Source: Zelonia costaricensis
Lineage: Eukaryota; Euglenozoa; Kinetoplastea; Trypanosomatida; Trypanosomatidae
NCBI GenBank assembly: GCA_030849075.1
Contig: JASAOO010003263.1
Span: forward strand, 1 to 33,374
DNA length: 33,374 nt
Reading direction: 5' to 3'
A program made the position numbers and the translations under genes. Each line of letters starts with the position of its first letter. Positions within the stretch are counted from its first letter, which is position 1. A model generated the notes under the pieces. The model did not search any database and was not told where the DNA came from. It saw only the letters and a list, made by a program, of their open reading frames with translations. Positions 8,474 to 17,566 of the stretch are shown piece after piece.

Positions 8474-10177
8474 TCAACTCGACTCGCCTGCGGCCGACAG
8501 GTATCCGCTGAATTCTTCAATCTGTGACGAGGCAACGTGCTGCTGTTCAAGGTACTGTCGAGCGGCGGCGCTGCGGTCGTCGTCGTCGTGGCGGAGCGCG
8601 AGGAGGTCCACGAGCTGCAGAAAAGCGCGGCGCTTGAGGCGAATCGATGCCGCTTCCAGCGCAGCGCGGACGTCGTGTGGGGTGACGCGCGCGACGTGGC
8701 GCTGCCGCTTCCGTGCCCGGCTCATCACGGCAAGGAATGCGCCGTCACCGGCGCCAGGCAGCTGTCGCAGTGCCGCGGCGGCCGCTTTGACGTTGAGGCG
8801 CAGCTCCGTGGCGTCGCGCGCGGCAGCATCGGCGGGCAGCTCAGACACCGTCTGACGCTGCCAACACTCGGGTGCCGCATCGAGCAGCCATGCCCGCGCT
8901 GCCGCGGTCTCACTCGTCGCCGCGGCGACGCGCAGCAGCGGCGGCACCTCGCTCACGGCGTGCGCCACGAGGTGGTCGCCATCCACGCGCAGCGCCTGGT
9001 CAGCAGCAAAGAAGGCGGTGACGTCGTCTTCGGCTCGCGTGTCGGTGCGCTGCCCCGCCGACTGCTGCGGCGGCGCCGGGGCTGCTGCCGTGGTGAGCGC
9101 GGCTGCCGCCGTCTCGCGAGTACGGCGGGCAAGCTCCGCGCGGCGACCCACAGGGGCCGCACAAAGATCCGCCCATAACTGCTGAAGGGTGACGTCATCG
9201 ACGCGGGCCAGGTGGAACAGGTACGGCTCTATGGCGCGGCGCACGAAAGCGCCGCCGTCGGTGGAGAGTTGCGTGCCCAGCGGCAGCGTGGCGCGCGCCG
9301 TCAGCAGCGCGGCGGCCGTGAGCGCCGGCGACGTGGCGAGATGGGTTGCGCCGTAGCTCTCGAAGAGATAGCGCAGCGCGTGTGCGGCGTCGCGGCGCCT
9401 GGCGCCGACGATGGCGTGTCCGGTCGCCAGCGCAAAGTGAAGGGCGGCCGCGCAGCGCTCCTCTCGGGCGGTGAGGAGCACGAGGGAGAGCGGAGCGGCG
9501 CCCTCCTGCGTCTGCTTGATCATCGCCTCGCCGTACCAAATGACGGTGCCGTTGCCGAGCAGCTCGGCCGCCTGCTTCAACAGCGCCTCCCGCTCCGCCG
9601 GTGTGAGGGCCAGCAGCCCGGGAAACACGTCGAGGAGGGTCTGCACGGGGATGTTGCGCAACAGCGGGTTGCCACTGAACCCGTCCACGACCCACTGCGC
9701 AATTCGCTTCTGGAGTGCCAACGTGGGCGCGGCCCCCGCGACGTAGGCGACACTGGGCGAGCAGTCATCCATCCAGTGGAAGTGCACTGCCTCGACGCGG
9801 CCCAGCAGCGGCGACGGCCGAGCAGCACGTGATGAGAGAACACCGGTGAGGCGGCGGCGTCGCGAGCGGGCAAGGCGGAAGCGGACATCGGCCGAAAGCG
9901 ACAGCGTCGACAAGGCGGCGTCGGGCATGGCGGCGGTCATGGACACCGTGTCGCCGCGCACGAGTGCTGTGCGCGGTGCCGTGGCGCCAGCGCTCTTGCC
10001 ATCCCAGAGGACCGCACAGCTCCGGCGTGGCAGGGGCAGCACGGCCGCGACGGCGGCGGCGGGGCACCGCTGGGTTTCAAGCGTGGCGCCGCGGCGCGCT
10101 GACGCGTCAACTAGGCGCTGCACCAGGTCTGCGGCGGAAAGGCCGCTGAGACGTTCGACGACGTCGCTCGTGAGCAT
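8474..10177 (-). CDS. Conserved-looking hypothetical protein, alanine/arginine-rich, 567 residues
   Basis: I do not recognise this protein. It runs from the ATG at 10177 (MLTSDVVERLSG) to TGA at 8474, has strong G/C third positions and no interruptions, so it is coding. The frame continues upstream to 10717, but that part is leader sequence with a pyrimidine tract and AG. The chain is very rich in Ala and Arg, apparently all helical, with no membrane segment or signal peptide. Residues about 150-320 are the least biased (HFHWMDDCSPSVAYVAG, PLLRNIPVQTLLDVFPG, NGTVIWYGEAMIKQ, AHALRYLFESYGATH) and probably form the folded core. A proline/alanine linker follows near 385. The last 80 residues carry a basic cluster (SRARKRQRHVARVT), which could be a nuclear signal or nucleic-acid contact. 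Function unknown. Confidence 0.85.
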   Translation of the reverse strand: MLTSDVVERLSGLSAADLVQRLVDASARRGATLETQRCPAAAVAAVLPLPRRSCAVLWDGKSAGATAPRTALVRGDTVSMTAAMPDAALSTLSLSADVRFRLARSRRRRLTGVLSSRAARPSPLLGRVEAVHFHWMDDCSPSVAYVAGAAPTLALQKRIAQWVVDGFSGNPLLRNIPVQTLLDVFPGLLALTPAEREALLKQAAELLGNGTVIWYGEAMIKQTQEGAAPLSLVLLTAREERCAAALHFALATGHAIVGARRRDAAHALRYLFESYGATHLATSPALTAAALLTARATLPLGTQLSTDGGAFVRRAIEPYLFHLARVDDVTLQQLWADLCAAPVGRRAELARRTRETAAAALTTAAAPAPPQQSAGQRTDTRAEDDVTAFFAADQALRVDGDHLVAHAVSEVPPLLRVAAATSETAAARAWLLDAAPECWQRQTVSELPADAAARDATELRLNVKAAAAALRQLPGAGDGAFLAVMSRARKRQRHVARVTPHDVRAALEAASIRLKRRAFLQLVDLLALRHDDDDRSAAARQYLEQQHVASSQIEEFSGYLSAAGESS

Positions 10178-11266
10178 GAATGGACTCCCGCCGCTGGCGT
10201 GTGGTGGGTGCCTCTGGCGTGGTGAGGGGGGCGAGGAGAAGGGAAATGAGGTGACGAGTGGTTGCGAAGGCGTGCTTCGTTTGTAGTGTGCGAGGCGTTT
10301 GAGTGAGCCACTGTGCCAGACTACGCCAGACACACAATGCAGGTGAAAAAGCGCACCTGGTCTGTGCGCGTGTCGGGCGTGAAGGTGGGGCCGTTGTCGG
10401 CGGTGGAGCAGCGCCCCAGGAGAGTCCGCTGGCGCGTTCACTGACACAGTTTCGCGAGAAACAGCAGCAGTGCCCTGTATACCACCGATCTTCTCACACG
10501 TATGCTGCCGCACCCAGTTTTCACTGGGTGCCGCGAGCGCGCAATCAGCGAAAGGCTTCACGAGTTTGGGCTTTCCAATACTGTCTTTTGAGATGCTGCT
10601 TGCAGAGAGGGCTGTCCGCCGACAGTTGGTCCGGCACCGTTGGTCACGGGGTGGTGGGGTGGGGGAGGACTGCCTAGAGCTACGCACACGCAAAGCGAAA
10701 AGGCAAGTTGAGGCCACCGCGTGAAATGTGCTCTCACGAGGAGAGTCGGCCGAGGGCCGGGATCCACTCGTTCAGGGAGGAAGGACTCTGACAGGTGTGC
10801 TTTGTACATGACGAACCATTTAGACTTTGCCCGGTGCAAGTCAGACAGCGCTCTTCTCAGCGCGTCGCCACCCATCGCCCCCATCGCACAACCACCACCA
10901 GAGATCCGAGAAGAGCATCGGAGCAATGTGGGTCAGCCAAGAAAAAAAAAATGGAGGACTGGCCGCCCGCGAGGTGGAAAGCAAGACGGCGAGGAAGCAC
11001 AAAGGAAATCCACATGGTAGTTGCCCGCGCGGAGGTCGTACTGTGAATGGGGTGGGCACTTTTCGACCACGGGATCATCCAGAGAGAAGAAGCGCTGAGA
11101 CGTTACATCGACAGGGGAAGGCGGCTAAAGGGAAGAAACACGAAAGGCTGAGAACGAAGAAGCATTCGCGACAGCAACCTGGCACCCCACACGAGGAATC
11201 AAGTAAGGGAGGGGAGGGGAGGCCGGTGGAGAGGCACCGCGCTGTGCTTTCTATTTCCACGCGCTT
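10178..11266. other. Intergenic spacer between the cupin gene and the 567-residue gene
   Basis: About 1.1 kb made of the 3' untranslated region of the cupin gene and the leader of the next gene. Short frames on both strands are unconvincing. An A run at 10944-10952 is the only simple repeat of note. Confidence 0.6.
10214..10215 (-). promoter_or_regulatory. Candidate trans-splice acceptor AG, 567-residue gene
   Basis: On the minus strand the C/T tract at about 10247-10221 is followed by ACGCCAGAG. The AG lies 37 bases before the ATG at 10177. Confidence 0.5.
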
Positions 11267-12106
11267 CTACAAGAAGCCGTTTTGCGTGGCCACATCGCCC
11301 TTCTTCAGGCTCATCAAGTACGCAAGACGCACACGGTTCGAGTCGGCGCGACTGTCGGAGCGCTTGATGGGCACAAAACGCGGCGCCTCTTGGAAGCCGC
11401 GGTAGAGGGCGACGTAGTCGTCCTCGTCGAGGGTGGCGCGGTGGTAGAGCCCGCCAGGGAGCACGACGAGGTCGCCCGTCTGAAGGTGCACGCGAATCCA
11501 CTCGTCCTGCTTCGAGCGGACGTCGAGGTAGAAAGAGCCGTCCATGACGACGCGGAACTGCTCGTCTTCTGTGTAGTGCTCCTGATACCACCGCTCGAGG
11601 AAGCTGTCGTCCTTGGCCGTCTGCGACACCTTGATCTCGTCCGTGTGCTTGTACTCCCGCTCCTTGATGATCTGCTTCACGACCGAGAAGTCACTCATGC
11701 TGACACGGAAAAGCACCACGCCGAGTTCGCGCAGGGCTTTCATGGTGACCGGCGGCGCACCGACCCGCCGCCCGGGCTTGAGGCTGGCCGTGCTAAGCGT
11801 CGGCTGCGAGGCGACGTCGTCGAGGTACCACATGTCGAGCGCACCCTCCGTCGACACGGGCGCCGGCACAGGCTTCAGGTCATGAATGACGTCGGAGCCG
11901 AGCCGCTTCCATTCCTCCTCTTGCCGTTTCCTGCGCCGCTCCTCCTCCACGCGCAGCTGCTCTGCTTCAACGCGCTGGCGCTCTTGCTCAGCTTTCTCCT
12001 CGGCGAGGCGGCGCTCGTAGTCCTCCTTCTCCTGCCGACGCTTGCGGTCACGCTCGCGAATCTCGGCCTCCTCGCGCAGCCGCTGCTCTTCCGAAATGCC
12101 CTCCAT
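11267..12106 (-). CDS. Acireductone-dioxygenase-like cupin with N-terminal coiled coil, probable pseudoenzyme
   Basis: This gene encodes 279 residues from the ATG at 12106. Residues about 5-75 are almost purely Glu/Lys/Arg/Gln (RKRRQEKEDYERRLAEE), a charged single helix or coiled coil absent from ordinary family members. From MWYLDD near residue 97 the chain follows acireductone dioxygenase (ARD, ADI1 in people), an enzyme of the methionine salvage pathway: LRELGVVLFRVS, then HYTEDEQFRVVMDGSFYLDVR, DEWIRVHLQTGDLVVLPGGLYHRATL and a final FVPIKRSDSRAD. ARD binds Fe or Ni with His-x-His-x3-Glu and a later His. Here the first His (H177) and the last (H222) remain, 45 residues apart as in human ADI1, but the second His is Thr179 and the Glu is Gln183. 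Catalysis is therefore doubtful. A scaffold or binding role, as proposed for some ADI1 functions, is possible. The fold is firm, the loss of activity inferred. Confidence 0.9.
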   Translation of the reverse strand: MEGISEEQRLREEAEIRERDRKRRQEKEDYERRLAEEKAEQERQRVEAEQLRVEEERRRKRQEEEWKRLGSDVIHDLKPVPAPVSTEGALDMWYLDDVASQPTLSTASLKPGRRVGAPPVTMKALRELGVVLFRVSMSDFSVVKQIIKEREYKHTDEIKVSQTAKDDSFLERWYQEHYTEDEQFRVVMDGSFYLDVRSKQDEWIRVHLQTGDLVVLPGGLYHRATLDEDDYVALYRGFQEAPRFVPIKRSDSRADSNRVRLAYLMSLKKGDVATQNGFL

Positions 12107-12182
12107 TACGCGTGCCGCGCACAGGTGTCGACGAGAAACGGCGAGGGTGGTGGCAACAAGGCAGAGCACAGAGGCGAATAAT

Positions 12183-12184
12183 CT
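12183..12184 (-). promoter_or_regulatory. Candidate trans-splice acceptor AG, cupin gene
   Basis: On the minus strand a 16-base C run (12210-12195) followed by CTCCGACTGTCAG makes a pyrimidine tract plus AG, 77 bases before the ATG at 12106. Later AGs are possible. Confidence 0.4.
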
Positions 12185-12194
12185 GACAGTCGGA

Positions 12195-12210
12195 GGGGGG
12201 GGGGGGGGGG
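12195..12210 (+). repeat. 16-base G homopolymer
   Basis: Sixteen consecutive G on plus (C on the transcribed strand), within the probable splice signal of the cupin gene. The length is prone to sequencing error. Confidence 0.9.
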
Positions 12211-12948
12211 CAGGGCACAACAGGGGTGGTGGCAGACAGCTGCGGGGTGGCGCCGTCCGCAAGTGCTAAACAGGACAAAGGAAACAAGAGCGACGGGGTG
12301 TTTTCGAGAGAGGGAGAGAGAGAAAGCGAAACGGCTGCGTCACGGTGCTGATGAGTTCCACTTGGGTGTCGGTGCCAACGCACGCCGCGGGTGTAGAGGA
12401 CGCGGGGGAGTGGGGGTTGGGAGGGAGAGAAGGCGAGAGAGCGAAAGTGGCAGGGGAGGGGAGGCGGAGGAGGCATACGATCCAGAAATGAAGATACACG
12501 TTGCGCGTTGAGGGCCGGCGAAGAAGCACAAGGACACAGGGACTTCTCCGATCGAGGGCAGGAGCATTGCGTCCTTCGTGTCGTAGCGTGTGCCTCCGCC
12601 GTGGTCGTGCGCGCTCGAGGACGAGCATGGGTGCCGTGTTCTCCGCGGGCAGGGTTTTGTGTGGGTGTGAAGGAAGAAGACTACCGGCGCCTCCTGTCCG
12701 GCGCGACGGCTGTGCAGCAGCTGCCAGAACGTTTCCTGCCGCTCTTTGCCGTTCTCGCCTGACCGCTCTCATTTGCGGACGTACATTGGGAGATGTGCCG
12801 TTTCTCTTCCCTTCACCGCCTAGCGGAGGCGGAAGGCCGCGGAGGGGTGACGAGAGTACAGCGCGGTGCCGTTTTACGGAACAGCGGTAGAAAGCCGAAG
12901 CACCGAAGCATCGCAGGCGTTTCCGTGGCGACTGCGTCTCGGACCCGC

Positions 12949-14049
12949 TTAAAGAGGTCTCCGAGCGGCCTTTGTGTCGGTGTCGTGCAGCTCAAGCGCG
13001 ATGCGGAAAACCGCCTGCGCACCGTCCGCTGAACCGAACAGCTCCTTAGAGAGGTCAGCGTAGCTCAGTGTAGCCGGGGAGCGGCTGAGTGTGAGCAGCG
13101 AGCTAACGATGCGCTCGCGGAGCTCATCGCACCCGCACTGCAAACAGCGCGCGAGGTCTGCGAGCGAAAGCTGCTGATAGCAGAAGGGCATCTTGTGGTG
13201 AAGTGCGTCGAGTCGGTACGGCGGCCGCAAGCGGAAGCGGCACAGCAGGTTGGCGAGCTTCCAGTACAGCTGCTGTCGCGTCGGCACGCGAGCCGCGAAG
13301 GCGAGCGGCTCAAGCTCTCTCTTCAGGTATGCCGGACTCACTTGCAGCGTCTTGTGTGCGACGAAGCGGCGCGCGTGAATAGACAAAGCGGCGAAGTCGT
13401 GCTCGCCGTGAGGCGGCGCCGGAGAGTCTCGCAGAAGGAGTCGCAGCTGCTCCGGTGATAAGCTGCCTTGGACAAATGCGCGGCGCATCGCCTGCCGGTA
13501 GTGTTGTGCCACTTGGAACACGGAGCGGGCGTGACCGAAGCGCTTGGCAAGTCCCCTGCAGAGACCCACCCAGTCGGCGCCGTGGCGCTGAACGTACTGG
13601 CACACGGCGCGGGACTCGGCTGTCGAAAACGGCTCATCGCTGCGGTGCCGCTCGGCGTACGTGATCATAAGCGCCCGCGGCGGAAGTGCTGGCTGCCCGG
13701 CGCTGCGCACGGCGTCGGCCACCGTGCGCCACCGCGGCGAGTCGCACAAGAGGGGCTCGAGGCCGCCGCCAAATGTCCGTCGCACGGTGTCGTCAAGCGC
13801 AGCAAAGAAGTCGGCACCTCTCTGGCGGCTCAAGAAAGGCGCGGCGCCACTGCGGAGGTGCGTGGAAAGTCGACCCTCAGCGTCGCGCCGCCGCTTCCGG
13901 GTGGTGATCGGCGCTGCGCTGAGGCTGAAGCGCAGCGCCAGGAGCTGCTGCACTTCGCGGTCAATGGCAGCGCAACGGCGCACGAGTGTTGTCTGCAAAC
14001 GCTCGTTCAATTCACACAGCTGGCGCGCGTGGTCAGCGTACCCGGTCAT
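12949..14049 (-). CDS. Myb/SANT-like domain protein, 366 residues
   Basis: The ATG at 14049 (MTGYADHARQLCELNERLQ) directly follows a clear splice acceptor; the open frame further upstream is leader sequence. Residues about 5-45 form a heptad-like helix, then comes a basic patch TTRKRRRDAEGR that could be a nuclear signal. Residues about 145-200 (PFSTAESRAVCQYVQRHGADWVGL to VFQVAQHYRQAM) have the spacing of one Myb/SANT repeat, with Phe, Trp and His-Tyr in the places of the three tryptophans. The rest is helical without a motif I know. No transmembrane segment. A nuclear DNA-binding or chromatin role is inferred. One candidate is a subunit of the trypanosomatid SNAP complex that drives spliced-leader RNA transcription, since I recall a Myb-like subunit of similar size there, but this was not searched. 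Confidence 0.82.
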   Translation of the reverse strand: MTGYADHARQLCELNERLQTTLVRRCAAIDREVQQLLALRFSLSAAPITTRKRRRDAEGRLSTHLRSGAAPFLSRQRGADFFAALDDTVRRTFGGGLEPLLCDSPRWRTVADAVRSAGQPALPPRALMITYAERHRSDEPFSTAESRAVCQYVQRHGADWVGLCRGLAKRFGHARSVFQVAQHYRQAMRRAFVQGSLSPEQLRLLLRDSPAPPHGEHDFAALSIHARRFVAHKTLQVSPAYLKRELEPLAFAARVPTRQQLYWKLANLLCRFRLRPPYRLDALHHKMPFCYQQLSLADLARCLQCGCDELRERIVSSLLTLSRSPATLSYADLSKELFGSADGAQAVFRIALELHDTDTKAARRPL

Positions 14050-15059
14050 TGGAGGAGGTTGCGCAGAGCATCCTCCGTGTTCAGTGAGGTGCTGACGCCA
14101 AAGAGAAAAAAAAAAGCGGGCGATAGCGAGCTTTCCTGTGCGTGCTTGCCGAGTGGACCGCACTGCAGCGGTGAAGCGTGTCCGTGGCGAACGCTCAACT
14201 AGAGACAGGTGCAGGGTAGAGGATGAAGAGGGTTGCAGAAGGGGGAGGGAGGGGGGGGAGGGGGCGGCGAGGCAGTGCAGCCAGCCACGCCGAGACAGAG
14301 AGAGATAGTAGAGCGATAGAGGTGGCGGGTTGCGCTCGAGACACAATGCCTGTTCGTCACCTCAGTGCGACACTGAACGGCGGTTCTCCTGCTAATGACC
14401 AGCATGGCCGCGCTGTCCAGGGAAACAGAAAACGCGCAGCCGCTCACAGCAGGAGCATCGGTGTTGGGGCGCTGCACCAGTAATTCAGCGCGAGCGAGAC
14501 CCTGGACAGCCGGCTTACAGTGCCGCCGTGTGTGGCGGCGAAGCTGCTGTTCGCACCACGACAAAACGCCGGGGAGAGGTGAAGAGCGCGTCATGACATC
14601 ACCTCACTGAACGTTACTCTTCGCGTTGTGTATGTGTGCAGCTAGTGGTAGGGCGTGGAGGGGGCGAGCCAGCGCGAGAGCAAGATCGCTCATGATGCGG
14701 GGAGGAGAAGGGAGTGGCTCGGCATCGTGTCCCGGCATGGAGGAAAGAAGCGGCAACCGCTGCTAAAAAAAAGAAGATAGAGAGTAAAGAAGACTGCTTG
14801 CACCACTTTCATCTACAAGGCACGGGAACTGAGGAGGTAGAGGGAGAAAGATCTGCATAAAAGGGTGCACGACGGTGCAGCGGACGGGGATTGGAGAAGG
14901 AGGAGGAGAAACGAATGGAACACGAGCACGGAGCCGCGGGGTTGCAAGGGAGGAGGGAGGGGAGCTGTCAGGAAAAGCGAGCACGAAGAGCTACATCACG
15001 TCGTGCCAGTAACATGTAGGAAAAGGAAAGAAGAGAAAGCTACAGCGGGGTCGCGAACA
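14050..15059. other. Intergenic spacer between the WD40 gene and the SANT-like gene
   Basis: About 1 kb, purine-rich on plus at 14220-14310 and 14690-15050. No gene is seen. Confidence 0.6.
14092..14093 (-). promoter_or_regulatory. Trans-splice acceptor AG, SANT-like gene
   Basis: On the minus strand GCTTTTTTTTTTCTCTT (14117-14101) is followed by TGGCGTCAG. This is the first AG, 42 bases before the ATG at 14049, and one of the clearest splice signals in the window. Confidence 0.65.
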
Positions 15060-16037
15060 CTACATCACAAGAGAAGCCTGCAGCAACACACCGGTCTTGC
15101 AGGCAACCAAAGCCCCAGTCGCATCCAAGGACATGTTCAACGGCGTCGCGGGCAGCGCGGCGCGCGCCGCTACACGACCCGAGGAGAGAGAGAGGACGAC
15201 GAGAGAGGGTGGCGACAAGGTGAGGCACCACACCAGTCCCGTGTCTGCCTGGAAGCGGCAGAGGGCGACCTGCTCGCGCGAGTCCAGCTCCGAGCAGGCT
15301 GTCAGCGAGTTCTCGTCGAGCGCGCGTCCTGTGACACTGTTGATAATTTGAAGCGACTCCGGCAGCTTAGGTGACGCTACCAAAACCAAGTGGGCGTCCG
15401 GAATGGGTTCAAGACAGTCAGTGCCGCCAACAATGCCGACAGCTTGCCGATTGGAGCAGCGCGTTCGGAGGTCCCAGAGTTGCACGGGACTCGCCCATCC
15501 TGCGCTCACCGCAGTCGCCTCGGAGACGAAGCGGACGGAGAAGATGCGGTTCGTGTGCGTTGGCCGCGGCGTGCCGTCAGCATCGAACCCCTCCGTGAGT
15601 TGCGCGAGAAGGATGAGTTTGGCATCGTAGAGGCGCACGATGCGGTCACTGCCGGCGCTGAGCACTCGCTTGCCGCTGGGTGACACGTCGACGACCATGA
15701 CCTCGTTTTTTCCCTCCGTCGCCACGGTGCCGCGCCGCAGCGCCGACTCGTTGGTGTCCCAGCTCCACAGCACGACACTGCCGCAGCAGCTGCTGCTCAC
15801 GAGGCACCAGTCGTTCCCGGCGGACGGCGGCGCCCACCGCACACACGTCGCTGGAAGGCCGGCTAGCTCCAACCCAGGCGCACCGCGAGCAACGACCGCG
15901 AAGGTGATCGCGTTCAGGACGACGACGGTGCCGTTGCTCAGGGCACAGGCAACGTGCTTTCCTTCCGGCGACAGCAAACAGAAGTGGACATGCGGCTCCG
16001 CGTCAGCGAGCCGGTGAGTGGCGATGTCGAGCGACAT
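15060..16037 (-). CDS. WD40-repeat (beta-propeller) protein, 325 residues
   Basis: The first ATG of the frame is at 16037 (MSLDIATHRLADAEPHVHF), and the stop is TAG at 15060. The chain shows repeating blade patterns typical of WD40 propellers: CLLSPEGKHVACALSNGTVVVL near residue 20, CCGSVVLWSWD near 95, VDVSPSGKRVLSAGSDRIVRLYD near 125, FSVRFVSEATAVSAGWASPVQLWDLR near 175, and two weaker blades in the last 100 residues. The length allows one seven-bladed propeller and little else. There is no signal peptide or membrane segment. Such proteins usually act as binding platforms in complexes; nothing here shows which one. The fold is well supported, the role unknown. Confidence 0.88.
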   Translation of the reverse strand: MSLDIATHRLADAEPHVHFCLLSPEGKHVACALSNGTVVVLNAITFAVVARGAPGLELAGLPATCVRWAPPSAGNDWCLVSSSCCGSVVLWSWDTNESALRRGTVATEGKNEVMVVDVSPSGKRVLSAGSDRIVRLYDAKLILLAQLTEGFDADGTPRPTHTNRIFSVRFVSEATAVSAGWASPVQLWDLRTRCSNRQAVGIVGGTDCLEPIPDAHLVLVASPKLPESLQIINSVTGRALDENSLTACSELDSREQVALCRFQADTGLVWCLTLSPPSLVVLSLSSGRVAARAALPATPLNMSLDATGALVACKTGVLLQASLVM

Positions 16038-16745
16038 GCGGTGAAGCAAGATCGTGCAAATCTGACGGCGCTGTTGGTTGAACACGCACTATTCTGGTAT
16101 GGTAGCAGACACAACACAAATCTAAAAGCAGCCAGCGCGGACAGACCGTGGCGCTGAGAGTGCAAAACAGTGAGGGAACGTGCTTCCTTGTCCGTTTGGT
16201 GTTTGACGTGGTGAGCGCTACGGTGTTCAGGCGAGGTCGCGAAGTTGAGGAGACAGGCAGCGGAACGACAGAGGGAGAAGCTTTGTTACAACACGGAATC
16301 TTGACACGCGAAAAAGAAAAAAGAAGGAAAGGAAAGATCGGGCAGGGTGGAAATGGTGGGGAGGGGGGAGGGGAAGGAGGAGGAGGAGGAGTAGTCAGTG
16401 ATGCATCAGCTGCGCACCCCTAGATGCCTGGTGAGCAAAGACACAGGGGCGCCTGACATGTGGAGCTTTGAAAGACGAGCCTCGGTCTGCGGCTCGCTTG
16501 CTTACCGCCAGTGACGTTTCGGCCACAGGCCAAGAGCGCAGCTACAGTGCCTGATCATCAGGATCAGCGAAAGCCGCTTGTTTGATTTCTGTTCTTGTTC
16601 AAGACAGCAGTCGCCAAGCTTGCAGTAGCGCTATCTCTAGCCGCGGACTCTTCTTCGTTTACCTAAAAAGAAAGGGGCACATGTGCGAAAAGGGCGGAGT
16701 CGCAGCGGAAGCAGTACGGACCGGGGAGTGTGCACAAGCAGAGTC
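16038..16745. other. Intergenic spacer between the small membrane protein gene and the WD40 gene
   Basis: About 700 bases. A purine block at 16310-16390 (GGAGGGG and GGAGGAGGAGG) gives a pyrimidine tract in the transcript. No gene is seen. Confidence 0.6.
16154..16155 (-). promoter_or_regulatory. Candidate trans-splice acceptor AG, WD40 gene
   Basis: On the minus strand TTCCCTCACTGTTTTGCACTCTCAG ends at this AG, 117 bases before the ATG at 16037. The tract is interrupted by purines, so this site is less certain than its neighbours. Confidence 0.35.
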
Positions 16746-17105
16746 CTAGAGTGAGTACAGAATCGTCTTTCGCCCGCAGGCAAAGTACATGGTGATGACC
16801 GTCATGATGCCTGAGTACATAATGATCTCCCCATTCGTAATCGGCTTCTGAAATGTAAAGAGAACACACGCGATGGCGAAGCAGAGAAGAGTCAAGGTGA
16901 AAAAGGCGTGAAAGACGCCCATGGCGAAGTACAGGATAGCGATGAGAAGCCACCGGATGTCCTTCACGATGAGTCGCCGGCACCCAAAGACGCCGAAAAG
17001 GACGTAAAACACCCCTGTTGCCATGCACGACAGGAAGAGGAGGCGACTCCAAACCGAGGCGATGCTCATGTTGTCTTCTGTGTAGCCGAGCAGACTAGAC
17101 CCCAT
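16746..17105 (-). CDS. Small four-span membrane protein, 119 residues
   Basis: The first ATG is at 17105 (MGSSLLGYTEDNMSIASVW), and the stop is TAG at 16746. The sequence shows four hydrophobic stretches, roughly residues 19-41 (LLFLSCMATGVFYVLFGVFG), 45-65 (RWLLIAILYFAMGVFHAFF), 63-82 (TLTLLCFAIACVLFTF) and 90-108 (IMYSGIMTVITMYFACG), with short charged loops between them (CRRLIVKDIR, QKPITNGE). It is nearly all membrane and has no cleaved signal peptide. Splice signals upstream are clear. I do not recognise the family; a small accessory subunit of an endomembrane complex would look like this, but nothing in the sequence shows it. A second Met at residue 13 could also be the start. Confidence 0.8.
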   Translation of the reverse strand: MGSSLLGYTEDNMSIASVWSRLLFLSCMATGVFYVLFGVFGCRRLIVKDIRWLLIAILYFAMGVFHAFFTLTLLCFAIACVLFTFQKPITNGEIIMYSGIMTVITMYFACGRKTILYSL

Positions 17106-17231
17106 CTTTCTGTTGTCCAACCTGGCGGTTGCGGAAAACGATGGTGAGGACAGTACGTGTGCGTGTACTGTGTATGTCTACCGGGACGACAGAGTGTCGT
17201 TCCGTGTAAAGTAGCACAGCCCCGTGTGGCA

Positions 17232-17233
17232 CT
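17232..17233 (-). promoter_or_regulatory. Trans-splice acceptor AG, small membrane protein gene
   Basis: On the minus strand GCGTTTGTTTCTTTTCCAG ends at this AG. It is 127 bases before the ATG at 17105 and has the pyrimidine tract immediately next to it. Confidence 0.6.
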
Positions 17234-17553
17234 GGAAAAGAAACAAACGCAGTGCGGGGGAGGAGCAGCCGATGTGATGAGAAGCATGGAGAGAGGAAGA
17301 GAAAGAGGGCGTCAGTGAAGAGTAAGAGAGCAAGTCGAAAAGGCGCGCTCCAGCGGCTACTCACTTGGCACTGAAGACGCGCGCTACAGCACGGAAGCCA
17401 AAGCGCATTCGGTCCATCTGCTTCCGAGTAGTATCTTCCGCATGTGCTGCCCACGCGGCGGAGGTGGTCGACCAGTGACGCATGCCCGGCGGGAAAAAAG
17501 TGGTGATGGCGCCGGCAGAGAGCGCAAAGATGTCTCTGGTGGTGGGGGAGGGA

Positions 17554-17566
17554 GGGGGGGGGGGGG
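17554..17566 (+). repeat. 13-base G homopolymer
   Basis: Thirteen consecutive G on plus in a longer G/A-rich patch from 17538. It reads as a C-rich tract on the transcribed strand. Confidence 0.9.

Larger units (their letters stand above)
12107..12948. other. Intergenic spacer between the SANT-like gene and the cupin gene
   Basis: About 840 bases. The half near the cupin gene is purine-rich on plus (12300-12480), giving a long pyrimidine-rich stretch in the transcript. No gene is seen. Confidence 0.6.

Noticed and set aside
10178..10717. Upstream extension of the 567-residue gene
   Set aside because: A pyrimidine tract and AG lie between it and the ATG at 10177, and the composition is that of untranslated sequence.
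12300..12480. Purine-rich blocks as a possible regulatory or G-quadruplex element
   Set aside because: Such blocks occur in nearly every spacer here and are explained as the complement of pyrimidine tracts used in trans-splicing and polyadenylation.
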